Below are positions 47,909 through 57,518 of a stretch of 64,000 nt of DNA, piece by piece. Within the stretch, counting starts at the first letter, position 1; each line of letters begins with the position of its first letter. Origin of the DNA: Chondromyces crocatus (lineage in GTDB: Bacteria; Myxococcota_A; Polyangia; Polyangiales; Polyangiaceae); the NCBI RefSeq assembly GCF_001189295.1, contig NZ_CP012159.1, positions 1-64,000 of the forward strand. The letters run 5' to 3'. The notes under the pieces are model-generated. The model worked only from the letters and a program-made list of their open reading frames with translations, searched no databases and was not told the origin of the DNA. The translations under genes and the position numbers were made by a program.

Positions 47909-48378
47909 AGAGCACCGAAGCCCGCGCGCTCGGTGAGAAGTCTTCCTTTCGACGAGCTCTGGCGATGGTGCTCCACGAAAGACGTTCCAGCAGCATCCTT
48001 CCCCCCTCGAAGGCAGCGCCCCACCGAGACGCCAATGAGTTCAAACGAAGCCCGACCCTTTCCCGGAACGCCACACGCCTCGACCGCTCCTGCGCGCCCA
48101 TCCTCCCAGCCACGCCACCCGCGCGCCTCACCCCTTCGTCGCGTCACGGCTCCCCCACCCCCAGGTCACCGAGCGAACGCCGCGGCGCCTGAGGTCGTGA
48201 GCCCCCTCATCCCCCTTCACCTCCAGATTCCGTGAGGGCAGCGAGGCGAGCCCAGGAGCACACGGCCGCTTCCGCCCGGACGCGCCGCACCACCTTCTCC
48301 GCGTCCAGGGACGCTGGGATGTCGCGCGAAGCTGGCTCCGCCTCCGTGCATCCCCGGTGCGGGTGGTATGCTCGGGCC
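47909..48378. other. Intergenic stretch between the 42-bp array and hemB, no gene recognised
   Basis: About 470 bp without a supported gene. Open frames exist on both strands but start poorly and have no recognisable domain. An ATG at 48319, in frame with hemB, is an alternative upstream start for that gene. No clear promoter or structured RNA was seen. Confidence 0.5.
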
Positions 48379-49362
48379 GTGTTTCCGACCAAGCGGCCCC
48401 GCAGGCTCCGGCGCACCCCCGCCATCCGCGCGCTCGTGCGCGAGACGACGCTGACGCCGACGGATCTGATCCTCCCTCTCTTTTTTCACGAGACACTCAC
48501 CGAGCCCCGTCCGATCAGCACCATGCCCGGGGTGGCCCAGCTCCCGGTCGCCGAGGCGGCAGCGCAGGCCCGGCTCGCGAAGGAGCACGGGATCGGCGGC
48601 GTGATCCTGTTCGGGCTGCCGAAGGAAAAGGATCCCATCGGCGCTGCCGCCTACGATCCGAACGGCCCGGTGCCGCGGGCGGTGAAGGCGATGAAGGACG
48701 CCGTGCCGGAACTCCTGGTGATCACCGACGTGTGCGTCGACGAGTACACCGACCACGGCCACTGCGGGGTGTTGAAGCCCGATGCGCGCGGCGAGATGGA
48801 CGTGGACAACGACGCGACGCTGGAGGTGCTCGCACGGGCAGCGGTGGTCCACGCGCAAGCAGGCGCGGACGTGGTGGCACCGAGCGACATGATGGATGGA
48901 CGGGTGGGCGCGCTCCGGCGCGCGCTCGACGCGGAGTCACTGACGTCGACGGCGATCCTGTCCTACGCGGTGAAGTACGCTTCGAGCTTCTACGGCCCCT
49001 TCCGCGAGGCGGCCGACTGCGCCCCGAAGTTCGGCGACCGCGCCGGCTACCAGATGGACCCGGGCAACGCCCGCGAGGCACTGCGGGAGGCCGCGCTCGA
49101 CGAAGAGGAGGGCGCGGACATGCTGATGGTCAAGCCCGCGCTGACGTACCTGGACATCCTCGCCAAGGTGCGCGAGGCGTCGCCGCTGCCACTCGGCGCG
49201 TACAACGTGAGCGGGGAGTTCGCGATGATCAAGGCCGCGAGCGAGCGGGGGATGATCGACGAGCGCCGCGCGGTGCTGGAACTCTTGACGTCGATCCGGC
49301 GCGCCGGAGCCGACTTCATCCTGACCTACCACGCGCTCGACGCGGCCCGATGGATCGGGTGA
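48379..49362 (+). CDS. hemB: Delta-aminolevulinic acid dehydratase (porphobilinogen synthase)
   Basis: HemB joins two 5-aminolevulinate molecules into porphobilinogen. The 327-residue protein shows both Schiff-base lysine contexts (AVKYASSFYGPFREAA and MLMVKPALTYLDI) and the usual TIM-barrel pattern. The active-site metal loop is unusual: zinc enzymes have D-x-C-x-C...C and zinc-free ones D-x-A-L-D...D, whereas this one has DVCVDEYTDHGHCG with Cys119, Asp121 and Cys129, a mixed site. The GTG at 48379 gives the normal N-terminus (VFPTKRPRRLRRTPAIR); an ATG at 48319 is an alternative. Its stop overlaps the next start codon (TGATG), so the lipoprotein gene is translationally coupled. It belongs with cobA-hemD functionally. 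Confidence 0.93.
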   Translation: MFPTKRPRRLRRTPAIRALVRETTLTPTDLILPLFFHETLTEPRPISTMPGVAQLPVAEAAAQARLAKEHGIGGVILFGLPKEKDPIGAAAYDPNGPVPRAVKAMKDAVPELLVITDVCVDEYTDHGHCGVLKPDARGEMDVDNDATLEVLARAAVVHAQAGADVVAPSDMMDGRVGALRRALDAESLTSTAILSYAVKYASSFYGPFREAADCAPKFGDRAGYQMDPGNAREALREAALDEEEGADMLMVKPALTYLDILAKVREASPLPLGAYNVSGEFAMIKAASERGMIDERRAVLELLTSIRRAGADFILTYHALDAARWIG

Positions 49363-49928
49363 TGCGCGAGGGAAGCGGTCCGGTGGAGGGTTCGAGGAGC
49401 AGGTGGCGCAGCACGGGTAGCACCGGCTCGCGCTCGCTCCTGGGTGCGCTCGCGTCGGGGCTCAGGTGTCATGGCGCCGCCGTGGCGGTGACGATGGCGC
49501 TCACGCTGCCGGGCCTCGGCTGCAACGTGCTCTCGAAGCTCGGGCCAGGGAACTGCGACCGCTCGATCGATGCGAACCCGGCGATCGGGTACAGCGAGGG
49601 CTCGGTCGAGGCGGGCGTGTACATGAGCGCGACCTGGGATCTCGACGCGCCGAAGCGAGACCAGGAGCTGCTCTTTTTCCCGGGGGGCATGCGCTACGAG
49701 ATCCAGCACAAGCTCGGCGAGATGCCGCGCTGGTGGCTGGCGTATCTGTCGTTCGATCGGTACGGCGCCGATACGGAGTCGATCGCGATCGCCGCCGGCA
49801 ACCAGGTCGAGGTGAAGGACGTGAACGACCGGACGATCACGCTCGTGAACGCGAGCTGCTCGGACTACTGGCTGCTCCTCGTGGTGGGCGGCGTGGACGC
49901 GGACCCACCGGAGGGGCTGCCGGACTAG
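49362..49928 (+). CDS. Small putative lipoprotein coupled to hemB
   Basis: I do not recognise the family. The 188-residue protein has a basic N-terminus, a hydrophobic segment and a lipobox-like LPGLGC with Cys54 as the probable lipidated residue; the long leader means the true start could lie further in. The mature part has two further Cys (in NCDR and NASCSD) and a soluble, mixed alpha/beta look, with GVYMSATWDLDAP and ELLFFPGGMRYEIQHKL. Its ATG overlaps the hemB stop. Its own stop sits in the four-base palindrome CTAG shared with the convergent gene at 49925. Confidence 0.65.
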   Translation: MREGSGPVEGSRSRWRSTGSTGSRSLLGALASGLRCHGAAVAVTMALTLPGLGCNVLSKLGPGNCDRSIDANPAIGYSEGSVEAGVYMSATWDLDAPKRDQELLFFPGGMRYEIQHKLGEMPRWWLAYLSFDRYGADTESIAIAAGNQVEVKDVNDRTITLVNASCSDYWLLLVVGGVDADPPEGLPD

Positions 49929-50467
49929 TCCTGCGCACCCTGACTCAGGGGCGGGCCGAGCCGGAGAAAGGTGACGGTCGGATGGCGCTGTGACGTCTTC
50001 CAGTCGGCGCCCGGATACGGCTCGACCCAGGCGATGGCGCTCATCCCCTCTGCGGTGCGCAGGTCGTAGCCAGGGTCACAGAGAAAGGTCCGCTCGGGCT
50101 CGGCGACGAAGATCTCGGTGAAGATCAGGTGCCACTCGAGGGCGCTCAAGTCGTCGTCCCGCTTGAACGCGGTGAGGAGGCGTTCTCCGAGCACACCCAT
50201 CCCGCCGCGCTTTCCCTCGAGGATGAACTCGAACCGCGACCAGCGCGTTCTTCGTCCGACGGCAGCGGATGGAAGCACCGCGACCGCCGTCTCCCACGCT
50301 TTCCGGATGAGTTCTCCCTCGCGGTCCCGAGTGTCTTCGTCGTCTCGCGCCTTCTCGAGCGAGTCGCTCTCGATCTCGATTCCGAGCAGGGCCCCCGCGC
50401 TCCGAGCCTTCGCGAGCCCGTCCGCTGCGGCCCGCAGATCACCACCGTTGTGCTCCCAGCGTGTCAC
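49925..50467 (-). CDS. Unknown protein co-translated with the ECF sigma factor
   Basis: The 180-residue protein has no domain that I recognise. It begins VTRWEHNGGDLRAAADGL at a GTG, one base after the sigma-factor stop and with a clean GAGGAG ribosome site, so it is the last gene of the sigma operon. It is soluble, Trp- and Arg-rich, with acidic helices (EIESDSLEKARDDEDTRDRE) and conserved-looking aromatic motifs (EWHLIFTEIFVAEPERTF, AWVEPYPGADW). There is no signal peptide or membrane segment. It may assist or antagonise the sigma factor, but that is only context. Its stop overlaps the stop of the convergent lipoprotein gene. Confidence 0.65.
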   Translation of the reverse strand: MTRWEHNGGDLRAAADGLAKARSAGALLGIEIESDSLEKARDDEDTRDREGELIRKAWETAVAVLPSAAVGRRTRWSRFEFILEGKRGGMGVLGERLLTAFKRDDDLSALEWHLIFTEIFVAEPERTFLCDPGYDLRTAEGMSAIAWVEPYPGADWKTSQRHPTVTFLRLGPPLSQGAQD

Positions 50468-50468
50468 G

Positions 50469-51733
<1,265 letters not shown>

Positions 51734-51737
<4 letters not shown>

Positions 51738-52129
51738 GTGAGGTCGGGGGGCGGCGCGCTCATGACCTGGCGCACCTCGATGCCCATGTCGAGGGGAACG
51801 CCGCCCGGTCCAGGCGCAGCAGAGGCCTCCGCCGCGATGGCGTAGGCGCGCTCGGGGCTCTCGACGTCCACGATCCAGTAGCCCGCGAGGAACTCCTTCG
51901 TCTCGGGGAAGACGCCATCGGTGATGGGCTCGCCGTTCTTGCCGGCGCGCACGAGCTTGGCTTGCTCCGGTCCCGCCAGGCCCTCGGCCGCCACGAGCTC
52001 ACCCGAGGCGCCGAGCTTCTGGGCGAAGTTCATCATGAAGGCGATGTGGGCCTTGATGTCCTGCTGAGGCCAGCTCGCGATCTGGTAGGCGCCGCCGGTC
52101 GGGGTGTTCATCATCAGGATGTATTTCAT
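51734..52129 (-). CDS. YCII-related/DGPF domain protein, copy 1
   Basis: The 131-residue protein has the YCII-like ferredoxin-type fold with MKYILMMNTP at the start, the DGPF-type motif as DGVFPETKEFLAGYW (about 72-86) and a conserved ending with LDMGIEVRQVM. DGPF proteins accompany ECF42 sigma factors; their chemistry is unknown. AAGGAGA precedes the ATG. The stop overlaps the sigma start, so the pair is coupled. A promoter-like TGTCGA-N17-CGAC element lies 62 nt upstream. A close paralogue at 53056 shares most of the protein and the upstream region, showing a segmental duplication. Confidence 0.88.
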
Positions 52130-52190
52130 GGTCGTCTCCTTGGTCTCACTGCGAGGGGCGCGCTGCCGTGGAGCGCGCTTTCACCCCCCA

Positions 52191-52217
52191 GTCGGAGCCC
52201 GGCGGCTGCTCTCGACA
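52191..52217 (-). promoter_or_regulatory. Candidate ECF42 promoter upstream of YCII copy 1
   Basis: On the minus strand TGTCGA (52217-52212), a 17-bp spacer and CGAC (52194-52191) lie 62 nt upstream of the start codon. The same element with the same spacing and distance precedes YCII copy 2. TGTCGA fits the -35 type I recall for ECF42 factors, implying autoregulation of the sigma operon. Confidence 0.6.
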
Positions 52218-52394
52218 TGGGCGACGCACTTCCTGTGATTTTTTCTCGGGCCGCACGCAAGTTGTTGAAACCCTCGAGGTCCGGCGGGAACGCGGTCACG
52301 CGACCGGACGAAGCGCCCGCCTGTCGGGATGCGCCAGCCTGCCGCGCAGTGCAACCCTGCATGTCGAAGCACGACCGAGGAGGCAGAAGGAACC

Positions 52395-52994
52395 ATGCGG
52401 AAGATCGTGATGTTCAACCGGGTGACGGCGGACGGGTACGTCGCAGGGGCCGACGGGGGGCTGGACTGGGTGGTGCCCGATGAGGCGATCGATCGGGCGG
52501 GCGTGGAGAGCATGCCAGCGTCCGACACGATCCTGTTCGGGCGGCGGACGTACGAGATGTTCGAGAGCTTCTGGCCCAACGCCCTCGGGGATGCCGCAAC
52601 GGCGCCTGATCCTCACGCCGAGGGGCGACGCACCGAGGGGCTGCACGCCATGGCGGTGTGGATTCAAGAGGCGACCAAGATCGTCTTTTCGCGTACCCGG
52701 AAGGAGGTGACGTGGAAGAACTCGCAGCTCCTTCACGAGTTCGATCCAGAGGCCATCGCGGCGCTGAAGCAGCAGCCAGGCAAGGACATGATGGTCTTCG
52801 GGAGCGGCGCGATCGCGTCGCAGCTTCTCGAGCACGGGCTGGTCGACGAGGTTCACTTCGTCGTCGGTCCGATGCTGCTCGGGAGCGGTCGCAGCTTGCT
52901 CGGTGGGGTGACGAGACGCACGCCGTTGAAGCTGCTGGAGGCGAAGCCTTACCCGTCAGGGAACGTGGTGCTGCGGTACGCTTGCTCGGGGTAG
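52395..52994 (+). CDS. Dihydrofolate reductase family (RibD C-terminal-like) protein
   Basis: The 199-residue protein has a DHFR-like fold with MRKIVMFNRVTADGYVA at the start, the nucleotide contact region ILFGRRTYEMFESFWP and a late KDMMVFGSGAIASQLLEHGLVDEVHF segment. Such stand-alone RibD_C/DHFR proteins are NADPH-dependent reductases of uncertain substrate, rarely true folate enzymes. The ATG at 52395 was chosen for its GAGGAGG/AAGGA ribosome site; upstream residues are unconserved. It is divergent from YCII copy 1 and convergent with YCII copy 2, lying in the middle of the duplicated segment. A weak TGTCGG-N17-CGCA resembles the neighbouring promoter element but is not convincing. Confidence 0.88.
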   Translation: MRKIVMFNRVTADGYVAGADGGLDWVVPDEAIDRAGVESMPASDTILFGRRTYEMFESFWPNALGDAATAPDPHAEGRRTEGLHAMAVWIQEATKIVFSRTRKEVTWKNSQLLHEFDPEAIAALKQQPGKDMMVFGSGAIASQLLEHGLVDEVHFVVGPMLLGSGRSLLGGVTRRTPLKLLEAKPYPSGNVVLRYACSG

Positions 52995-53055
52995 CGTCGG
53001 GTTTTTCGAGGGCGCAGCAGGGATTTCACGGGCTGCGCAGCAAGGGGAGCGCTCG

Positions 53056-53472
53056 TCACGCCAGGTCGGCGGGCGGAGCGTCCAGGATCTGCCGCACCTC
53101 GATGCCGAGGTCGAGGGGAGCGCCGCCGAGTCCAGGCGCGGCGGAGGCCTCCGCGGCGATGGCGCAGGCGCGCTCGGGGCTTTCGACGTTCACGATCCAG
53201 TAGCCCGCGAGGAACTCCTTCGTCTCGGGGAAGACGCCGTCCGTGATGGGCTCGCCGTCCTTGCGGGCGCGCACGAGCTTGGCTTGATCCGATCCGGCCA
53301 GGCCTTCGGCCACCACGAGCTCTCCTGCGGCCCGCAGCTTCTGCGCGAGGCGCGTCATGTGGGCCATGTGCGCCTCGACGTCTTGCCGAGGCCAGCTCGC
53401 GATTTGTTGAGGCCAGCTCAGGCGATGGTCGGGGCCGCCGTTCGGGATGTTCATCATCAGGAGGTATTTCAT
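53056..53472 (-). CDS. YCII-related/DGPF domain protein, copy 2
   Basis: The 138-residue paralogue of the protein at 51734. The middle and C-terminal parts are almost identical (GEPITDGVFPETKEFLAGYW, PLDLGIEVRQIL), while the N-terminal part has a small internal duplication giving SWPQQIASWPRQ. The start ATG has the same AAGGAGA ribosome site and the same 62-nt leader as copy 1. No sigma gene follows it; it is a lone gene convergent with the DHFR-like gene. It most likely arose by a local duplication that carried the promoter with it, so it should be in the same regulon. Confidence 0.85.
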   Translation of the reverse strand: MKYLLMMNIPNGGPDHRLSWPQQIASWPRQDVEAHMAHMTRLAQKLRAAGELVVAEGLAGSDQAKLVRARKDGEPITDGVFPETKEFLAGYWIVNVESPERACAIAAEASAAPGLGGAPLDLGIEVRQILDAPPADLA

Positions 53473-53533
53473 GGTCGTCTCCTTGGTCCTTCTGCGAGGA
53501 GCGCGCCGCGATGGCGTGCGCTTTCACCCCGTG

Positions 53534-53560
53534 GTCGGAGCCTGGGGGCTGTTCTCGACA
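53534..53560 (-). promoter_or_regulatory. Candidate ECF42 promoter upstream of YCII copy 2
   Basis: TGTCGA (53560-53555), 17 bp and CGAC (53537-53534) on the minus strand, 62 nt before the start codon. Spacing and distance equal those of copy 1, whereas the sequence further upstream is more diverged, which supports function for this element. Confidence 0.6.
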
Positions 53561-53730
53561 GCGGCGATGCGCTTTGTTTGTTTTTCTTTTTCGGTCGCGC
53601 GCAAGTGCTCGAAAGGATTGCGGACAGGTCGCACGCGCCGGGCTCGTCCAGGGATCGGCGGACCGCCAGCACGCGGCCCCGAAGGGTCGAGCGCCAGGGT
53701 GGATCGAGCCGCGGAGGAGCGGCAGCGCGC

Positions 53731-55692
53731 TCAGGGCACGGGAGTCGACGAGGCGGGGGCGGTGGCTTCCTGTGCTTCGCGCGCGAACTGGAGGCGGTAG
53801 AGCCGGCTGTAGATGCCGCCGAGGGCGAGCAGCTCGTCGTGGGTGCCCTGCTCGACGACGCAGCCTTTGTGGAAGACGACGATGCGGTCGGCGGCGCGGA
53901 TGGTCGAGAGGCGGTGGGCGATCATCAGGGCGGTGCGGCCGACCATGGCGCCTTCCAGGGCGCGCTGGAGCTTCGCCTCGGTGTCGCTGTCGATGTTCGC
54001 GGTGGCCTCGTCGAGGATGAAGATGGGCGGATCGCGGTAGAGGGCGCGCGCGAAGGCGATGAGCTGGCGCTCGCCGGCGCTGAAGTTGTGGCCGCGTTCG
54101 AGGACCTGCGCGTCGAGGCCTCCCTCACGGCGCTCGAACAGGTCCAGGGCGCCGATGCGCTGGAGCGCCTGGATGGCGCGGGCGCGATCCGGGTCGGCAT
54201 CGCCGGCGGCGATGTTGCTGAGCACCGTGCCAGGGAAGAGGAAGACGTCCTGGGGGACGACCGCGAACTTCTTCCGCAGCTCGTCGCGCGGGTAGCTCCG
54301 GACGTCGCGCCCGAAGACACGCACGCTGCCGCTCTGGACTTCGTAGAGGCGGAGCAGGAGGGAGGCGACGGTGCTCTTGCCCGCGCCCGTCGCGCCGACG
54401 AGGGCGACCTTGTCACCCGGGCGCGCGGCGATGGAGACGTCGTGCAGGACGTCGAGGCCGGGCTTGTACGAGAAGGTCACGCCGTCGAACTGGAAGGCGA
54501 GGCTCGCGTCGCCCGCCGTGGCGTCGGCAGGAGGCTGCGCCGATGTGGCGGGTGGCGCGGCGGCGTCTTCGTCCTGGTTGTCGAGCAGCTCGAAGACGCG
54601 CTCGGCGCCGGCCATGGCCGACTGGAGCAGGGTGTACCGGGACGACAGGTCGCGGATCGGGACGAAGAACATCTCGATGTACGCGACGAAGGCGAACAGG
54701 GTGCCGAAGGAGACGTCCTTGAGGCTCTCGACGCCGGCGTAGCGGCCGGCATACCAGAGGGCCATGGCGACACAGACGCTGGAGACCATCTCGATCGCGG
54801 CGTCGAGCGTGGCGTCGTAGACGATGGAGCGGTTGTTCGCGCCGCGGTAGGCGCGGTTGATCTCGTCGAACTCGGCGTCGGAGCGGTCCTCGCGGGCGTA
54901 GGCCTGGACGACGGCCATGCCCGAGACCTGCTCGTTCAGGTAGGAGTTCATCCGCGAGGTCTTGGAGCGGACCTCTCGGAAGGCGTCGCGGATCCGCCGG
55001 CGCGTCCAGTTCACGCCGACGGCGACGGGGATCACGGCCGCGAAGGTGAGCAGCGACATGTGCCACTCGAGCGAGACCATGATCGCGATGATGACGACCA
55101 GGCGGATGAGGTCGCCGAAGGCGTTCAGCGCGTTGGAGGCGAAGATCTCGTTGATGGCGTCGACGTCGTTCGTCACCCGCGTGACCAGGCGGCCGACGGG
55201 GGTGCGATCGAAGAAGGCGAGGCGGCGCGTGTGGAGGAAGGAGAAGATGTGCGCGCGCAGGTCGGCCATGGCGCGCGCGCCCGCGAGCTGCATCGAGTAG
55301 AGCTGCGGGAAGGAGAGGAACTGCTCGGTGAGCAGCACGCCCGTGAGCATCCACCCGGCCCGGGTGAGGTGGGCGAGGCCGTCCGGTGTATCGATGGCGT
55401 CGAGCGCGCCGCGCATGATGAGGGGGCGGAGCATCGCCAGGAGCGCGGTGACGATGAGCAGCCCGAGCGAGAAGAGCAGGTAGCCCGCGTGGGGCTTGAT
55501 GAAGGGCCAGAGGCGCAGGAGGTTGCGCGCGTCGTAGGCCTCGCCGAGCTTGGACTCTTCGTGGAAGCGGCTCAACGCCTCCTCGGTGCGGCTCGCGCGT
55601 GAGGACCTGCTCTGGGCCGCCGCGGTGGTCGCTGGTGTGCGCGGGCGCTGGGGCTCGGGGCTCACGCCGGTCACGCCATTTCCTGTGGTCAC
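53731..55692 (-). CDS. ABC exporter subunit with catalytic Walker B but altered signature (heterodimer partner)
   Basis: A 653-residue half-transporter: disordered N-terminus, six-helix type I exporter membrane domain (about 65-345), then the ATPase domain with Walker A GATGAGKST, Q-loop VPQDVFLF, signature FSAGERQLIA in place of LSGGQ, and Walker B IFILDEATANID with the normal catalytic Glu, followed by the switch His in AHRLST. The altered signature next to an intact Glu is the mirror of its partner at 55689, so the two form an asymmetric heterodimer with one working and one degenerate ATP site, as in BmrCD/TM287-288-type pumps. GTG start, overlapping the partner's stop. The substrate is unknown; drugs, lipids or peptides are typical. 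Confidence 0.92.
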   Translation of the reverse strand: MTTGNGVTGVSPEPQRPRTPATTAAAQSRSSRASRTEEALSRFHEESKLGEAYDARNLLRLWPFIKPHAGYLLFSLGLLIVTALLAMLRPLIMRGALDAIDTPDGLAHLTRAGWMLTGVLLTEQFLSFPQLYSMQLAGARAMADLRAHIFSFLHTRRLAFFDRTPVGRLVTRVTNDVDAINEIFASNALNAFGDLIRLVVIIAIMVSLEWHMSLLTFAAVIPVAVGVNWTRRRIRDAFREVRSKTSRMNSYLNEQVSGMAVVQAYAREDRSDAEFDEINRAYRGANNRSIVYDATLDAAIEMVSSVCVAMALWYAGRYAGVESLKDVSFGTLFAFVAYIEMFFVPIRDLSSRYTLLQSAMAGAERVFELLDNQDEDAAAPPATSAQPPADATAGDASLAFQFDGVTFSYKPGLDVLHDVSIAARPGDKVALVGATGAGKSTVASLLLRLYEVQSGSVRVFGRDVRSYPRDELRKKFAVVPQDVFLFPGTVLSNIAAGDADPDRARAIQALQRIGALDLFERREGGLDAQVLERGHNFSAGERQLIAFARALYRDPPIFILDEATANIDSDTEAKLQRALEGAMVGRTALMIAHRLSTIRAADRIVVFHKGCVVEQGTHDELLALGGIYSRLYRLQFAREAQEATAPASSTPVP

Positions 55693-57500
55693 GGGACCTC
55701 CGTGGACGCGTCGGGTCCGCGCGAGGAGGAGGGGGGGGCGAGCGCCGCGAGGTCCTCCTCGATGCGCTGCTCCTCGGCGAAGGAGGCGTAGAGGCCGCCA
55801 GTGCGAGTCAGTTCGTCGTGCGTTCCGGTCTCCAGCACGTGGCCGTTGTCGAGGACGACGATCTGGTCACACCGGCGCGCGGCCGCGACGCGGTGGGTGA
55901 TGAGGACGACGGTGCGGCGCGCAGCCTGGCGATCGATGGCGGCGAGGATGGCGGCCTCGGTCTTGGCGTCGACCGCGGAGAGCGGGTCGTCGAGGACGAG
56001 GATCGGTGGCTCGCGCACGAGGGCGCGGGCGAGGGCGAGGCGCTGACGCTGGCCGCCGGAGAGCTGTACGCCGCGCTCGCCGACGACGGTGTCGAACTGA
56101 TCCGGCAAGGAGAGCACCTCGGAGAGGACCTGCGCTTCCTCGGCAGCGTGCTCGATGCGCTCGTGGGCCTCGGGGGCGTCGGGGTCGTCGAGGGCGTAGC
56201 CGATGTTCCTGGCGGCGGTGGTGGAGAAGAGGAAGGCGTCCTGCTGGGCGTAGCCGATGCTCTCGCGCACCGTTTCGAGGGGCAGTTCGCAGATGTCGGT
56301 GCCGTCGAGGAAGACGGCGCCCTTCGGCGTCGGCATCAGGCGAGCGAGCAAGGTGGCGATGGTGCTCTTGCCGGAGCCGGTGCGGCCGACGAGGGCGAGC
56401 GAGGAGCCCGCGGGCACCTCGAAGCTCACGCCGTCGACGACCTTGCGCTCACCGTACGCGAAGGAGAGGTCTTTCACGGAGAGGGCGCCGCGCACACGCT
56501 CGGGCGGCGGGAGCGGGCCTCCCACGACGTCGGGTACGGCCTCGTAGATCACCTTGAGGCGCGCGTAGCCGGCGCGGCCACGCTGCACGATGCTGGCGAC
56601 GAAGCCGATGGCGAGCATCGGCCAGGTCAGGCGGAGGAGGGCGAGCCAGAAGGAGACGAAGTCGCCCTTGCTCATCTCCCCGGTGAGGACGAGCTTTCCG
56701 CCGTACCAGAACACGACGAGGATGCCGATGGAGATGGTCGCGCCCGCCATGGGGCCCATGAAGCCGCGCAGGCGGGCGAGGCTCAGGCCCTTCTCCAGGT
56801 AGTTCCTGTTGGATTCGTCGAAGGAGTGAAGCTCGGCCTTCTCGAGGGCGAAGGAGCGGACGACGCGCACGCCGGCAAGGCTGGCGAGGACGCGGTCGCT
56901 CATGCTGCCGAGGGCCTCCTGGTTCTCGCGGAGGCGGCTGAACATGTGCGTGGAGAACCAGCGGGTGATCAGCATGAGCGCCGGCATGCTGACCAGGGCG
57001 GCCGCGGTGAGCTTCACCGAGACGTCGAGCATGACGTAGAGGGCGCTGGCGAGGGCGAAGAGGGAGCCGACGACGTTGAGGACGCCGAAGCCGAGCAGGA
57101 GGCGGACCTGGCCGAGGTCGTTGGTCGCGCGGCTCATGATCTCGCCGGTGGGCATGCGGCGGAAGAAGGCCGGTCCGAGCTGGTGGAGGCGGTGAAGGAG
57201 GACGGCGCGCAGCTCGTACTCGACGTTGCGACCGCCGGTGAACATGGTGATGCGCGAGAGGACGCGGACGATGGCGGCGCTCACGCTGACGGCGAGCATC
57301 AGGAGCGCGGCCGTGGCCGCCACGTCGGGCAGCTTCTGCGCCGCCGCGTCGACGGCGTCCCGCACGAGGAAGTCGCGCTTGGCCATGAGAAACTGCTGGA
57401 TGGCCAGGAGGACTGCACCGCTCAGGTAGAGGTGCAGGTTGCGGCGAAACTGGGCGGAGAGAGAGGTGGGGTAGTCCCCGGGATCGCGGTCTGCCGTCAT
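55689..57500 (-). CDS. ABC exporter subunit with non-canonical Walker B (heterodimer partner)
   Basis: A 603-residue half-transporter with a six-helix membrane domain (about 20-320) and an ATPase domain: Walker A GRTGSGKST, Q-loop YAQQDAFLF, canonical signature LSGGQRQRLA, Walker B ILVLDDPLSAVD in which the catalytic Glu is replaced by Asp, and the switch His in THRVAA. Together with the next gene, whose signature is altered, it should make one degenerate and one active ATP site. The genes overlap by 4 bp (GTGA). It lies 18 bp after the KOW-protein gene, so all three are likely one transcript. Confidence 0.92.
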   Translation of the reverse strand: MTADRDPGDYPTSLSAQFRRNLHLYLSGAVLLAIQQFLMAKRDFLVRDAVDAAAQKLPDVAATAALLMLAVSVSAAIVRVLSRITMFTGGRNVEYELRAVLLHRLHQLGPAFFRRMPTGEIMSRATNDLGQVRLLLGFGVLNVVGSLFALASALYVMLDVSVKLTAAALVSMPALMLITRWFSTHMFSRLRENQEALGSMSDRVLASLAGVRVVRSFALEKAELHSFDESNRNYLEKGLSLARLRGFMGPMAGATISIGILVVFWYGGKLVLTGEMSKGDFVSFWLALLRLTWPMLAIGFVASIVQRGRAGYARLKVIYEAVPDVVGGPLPPPERVRGALSVKDLSFAYGERKVVDGVSFEVPAGSSLALVGRTGSGKSTIATLLARLMPTPKGAVFLDGTDICELPLETVRESIGYAQQDAFLFSTTAARNIGYALDDPDAPEAHERIEHAAEEAQVLSEVLSLPDQFDTVVGERGVQLSGGQRQRLALARALVREPPILVLDDPLSAVDAKTEAAILAAIDRQAARRTVVLITHRVAAARRCDQIVVLDNGHVLETGTHDELTRTGGLYASFAEEQRIEEDLAALAPPSSSRGPDASTEVP

Positions 57501-57518
57501 GAGGGGTAGAGGGGGCCT

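Noticed and set aside
47395-48147. Frame translating the 42-bp array on the minus strand (and its plus-strand counterpart)
   Set aside because: The period is a multiple of three so frames stay open, but codon bias is poor on both strands and no ribosome site or domain supports translation.
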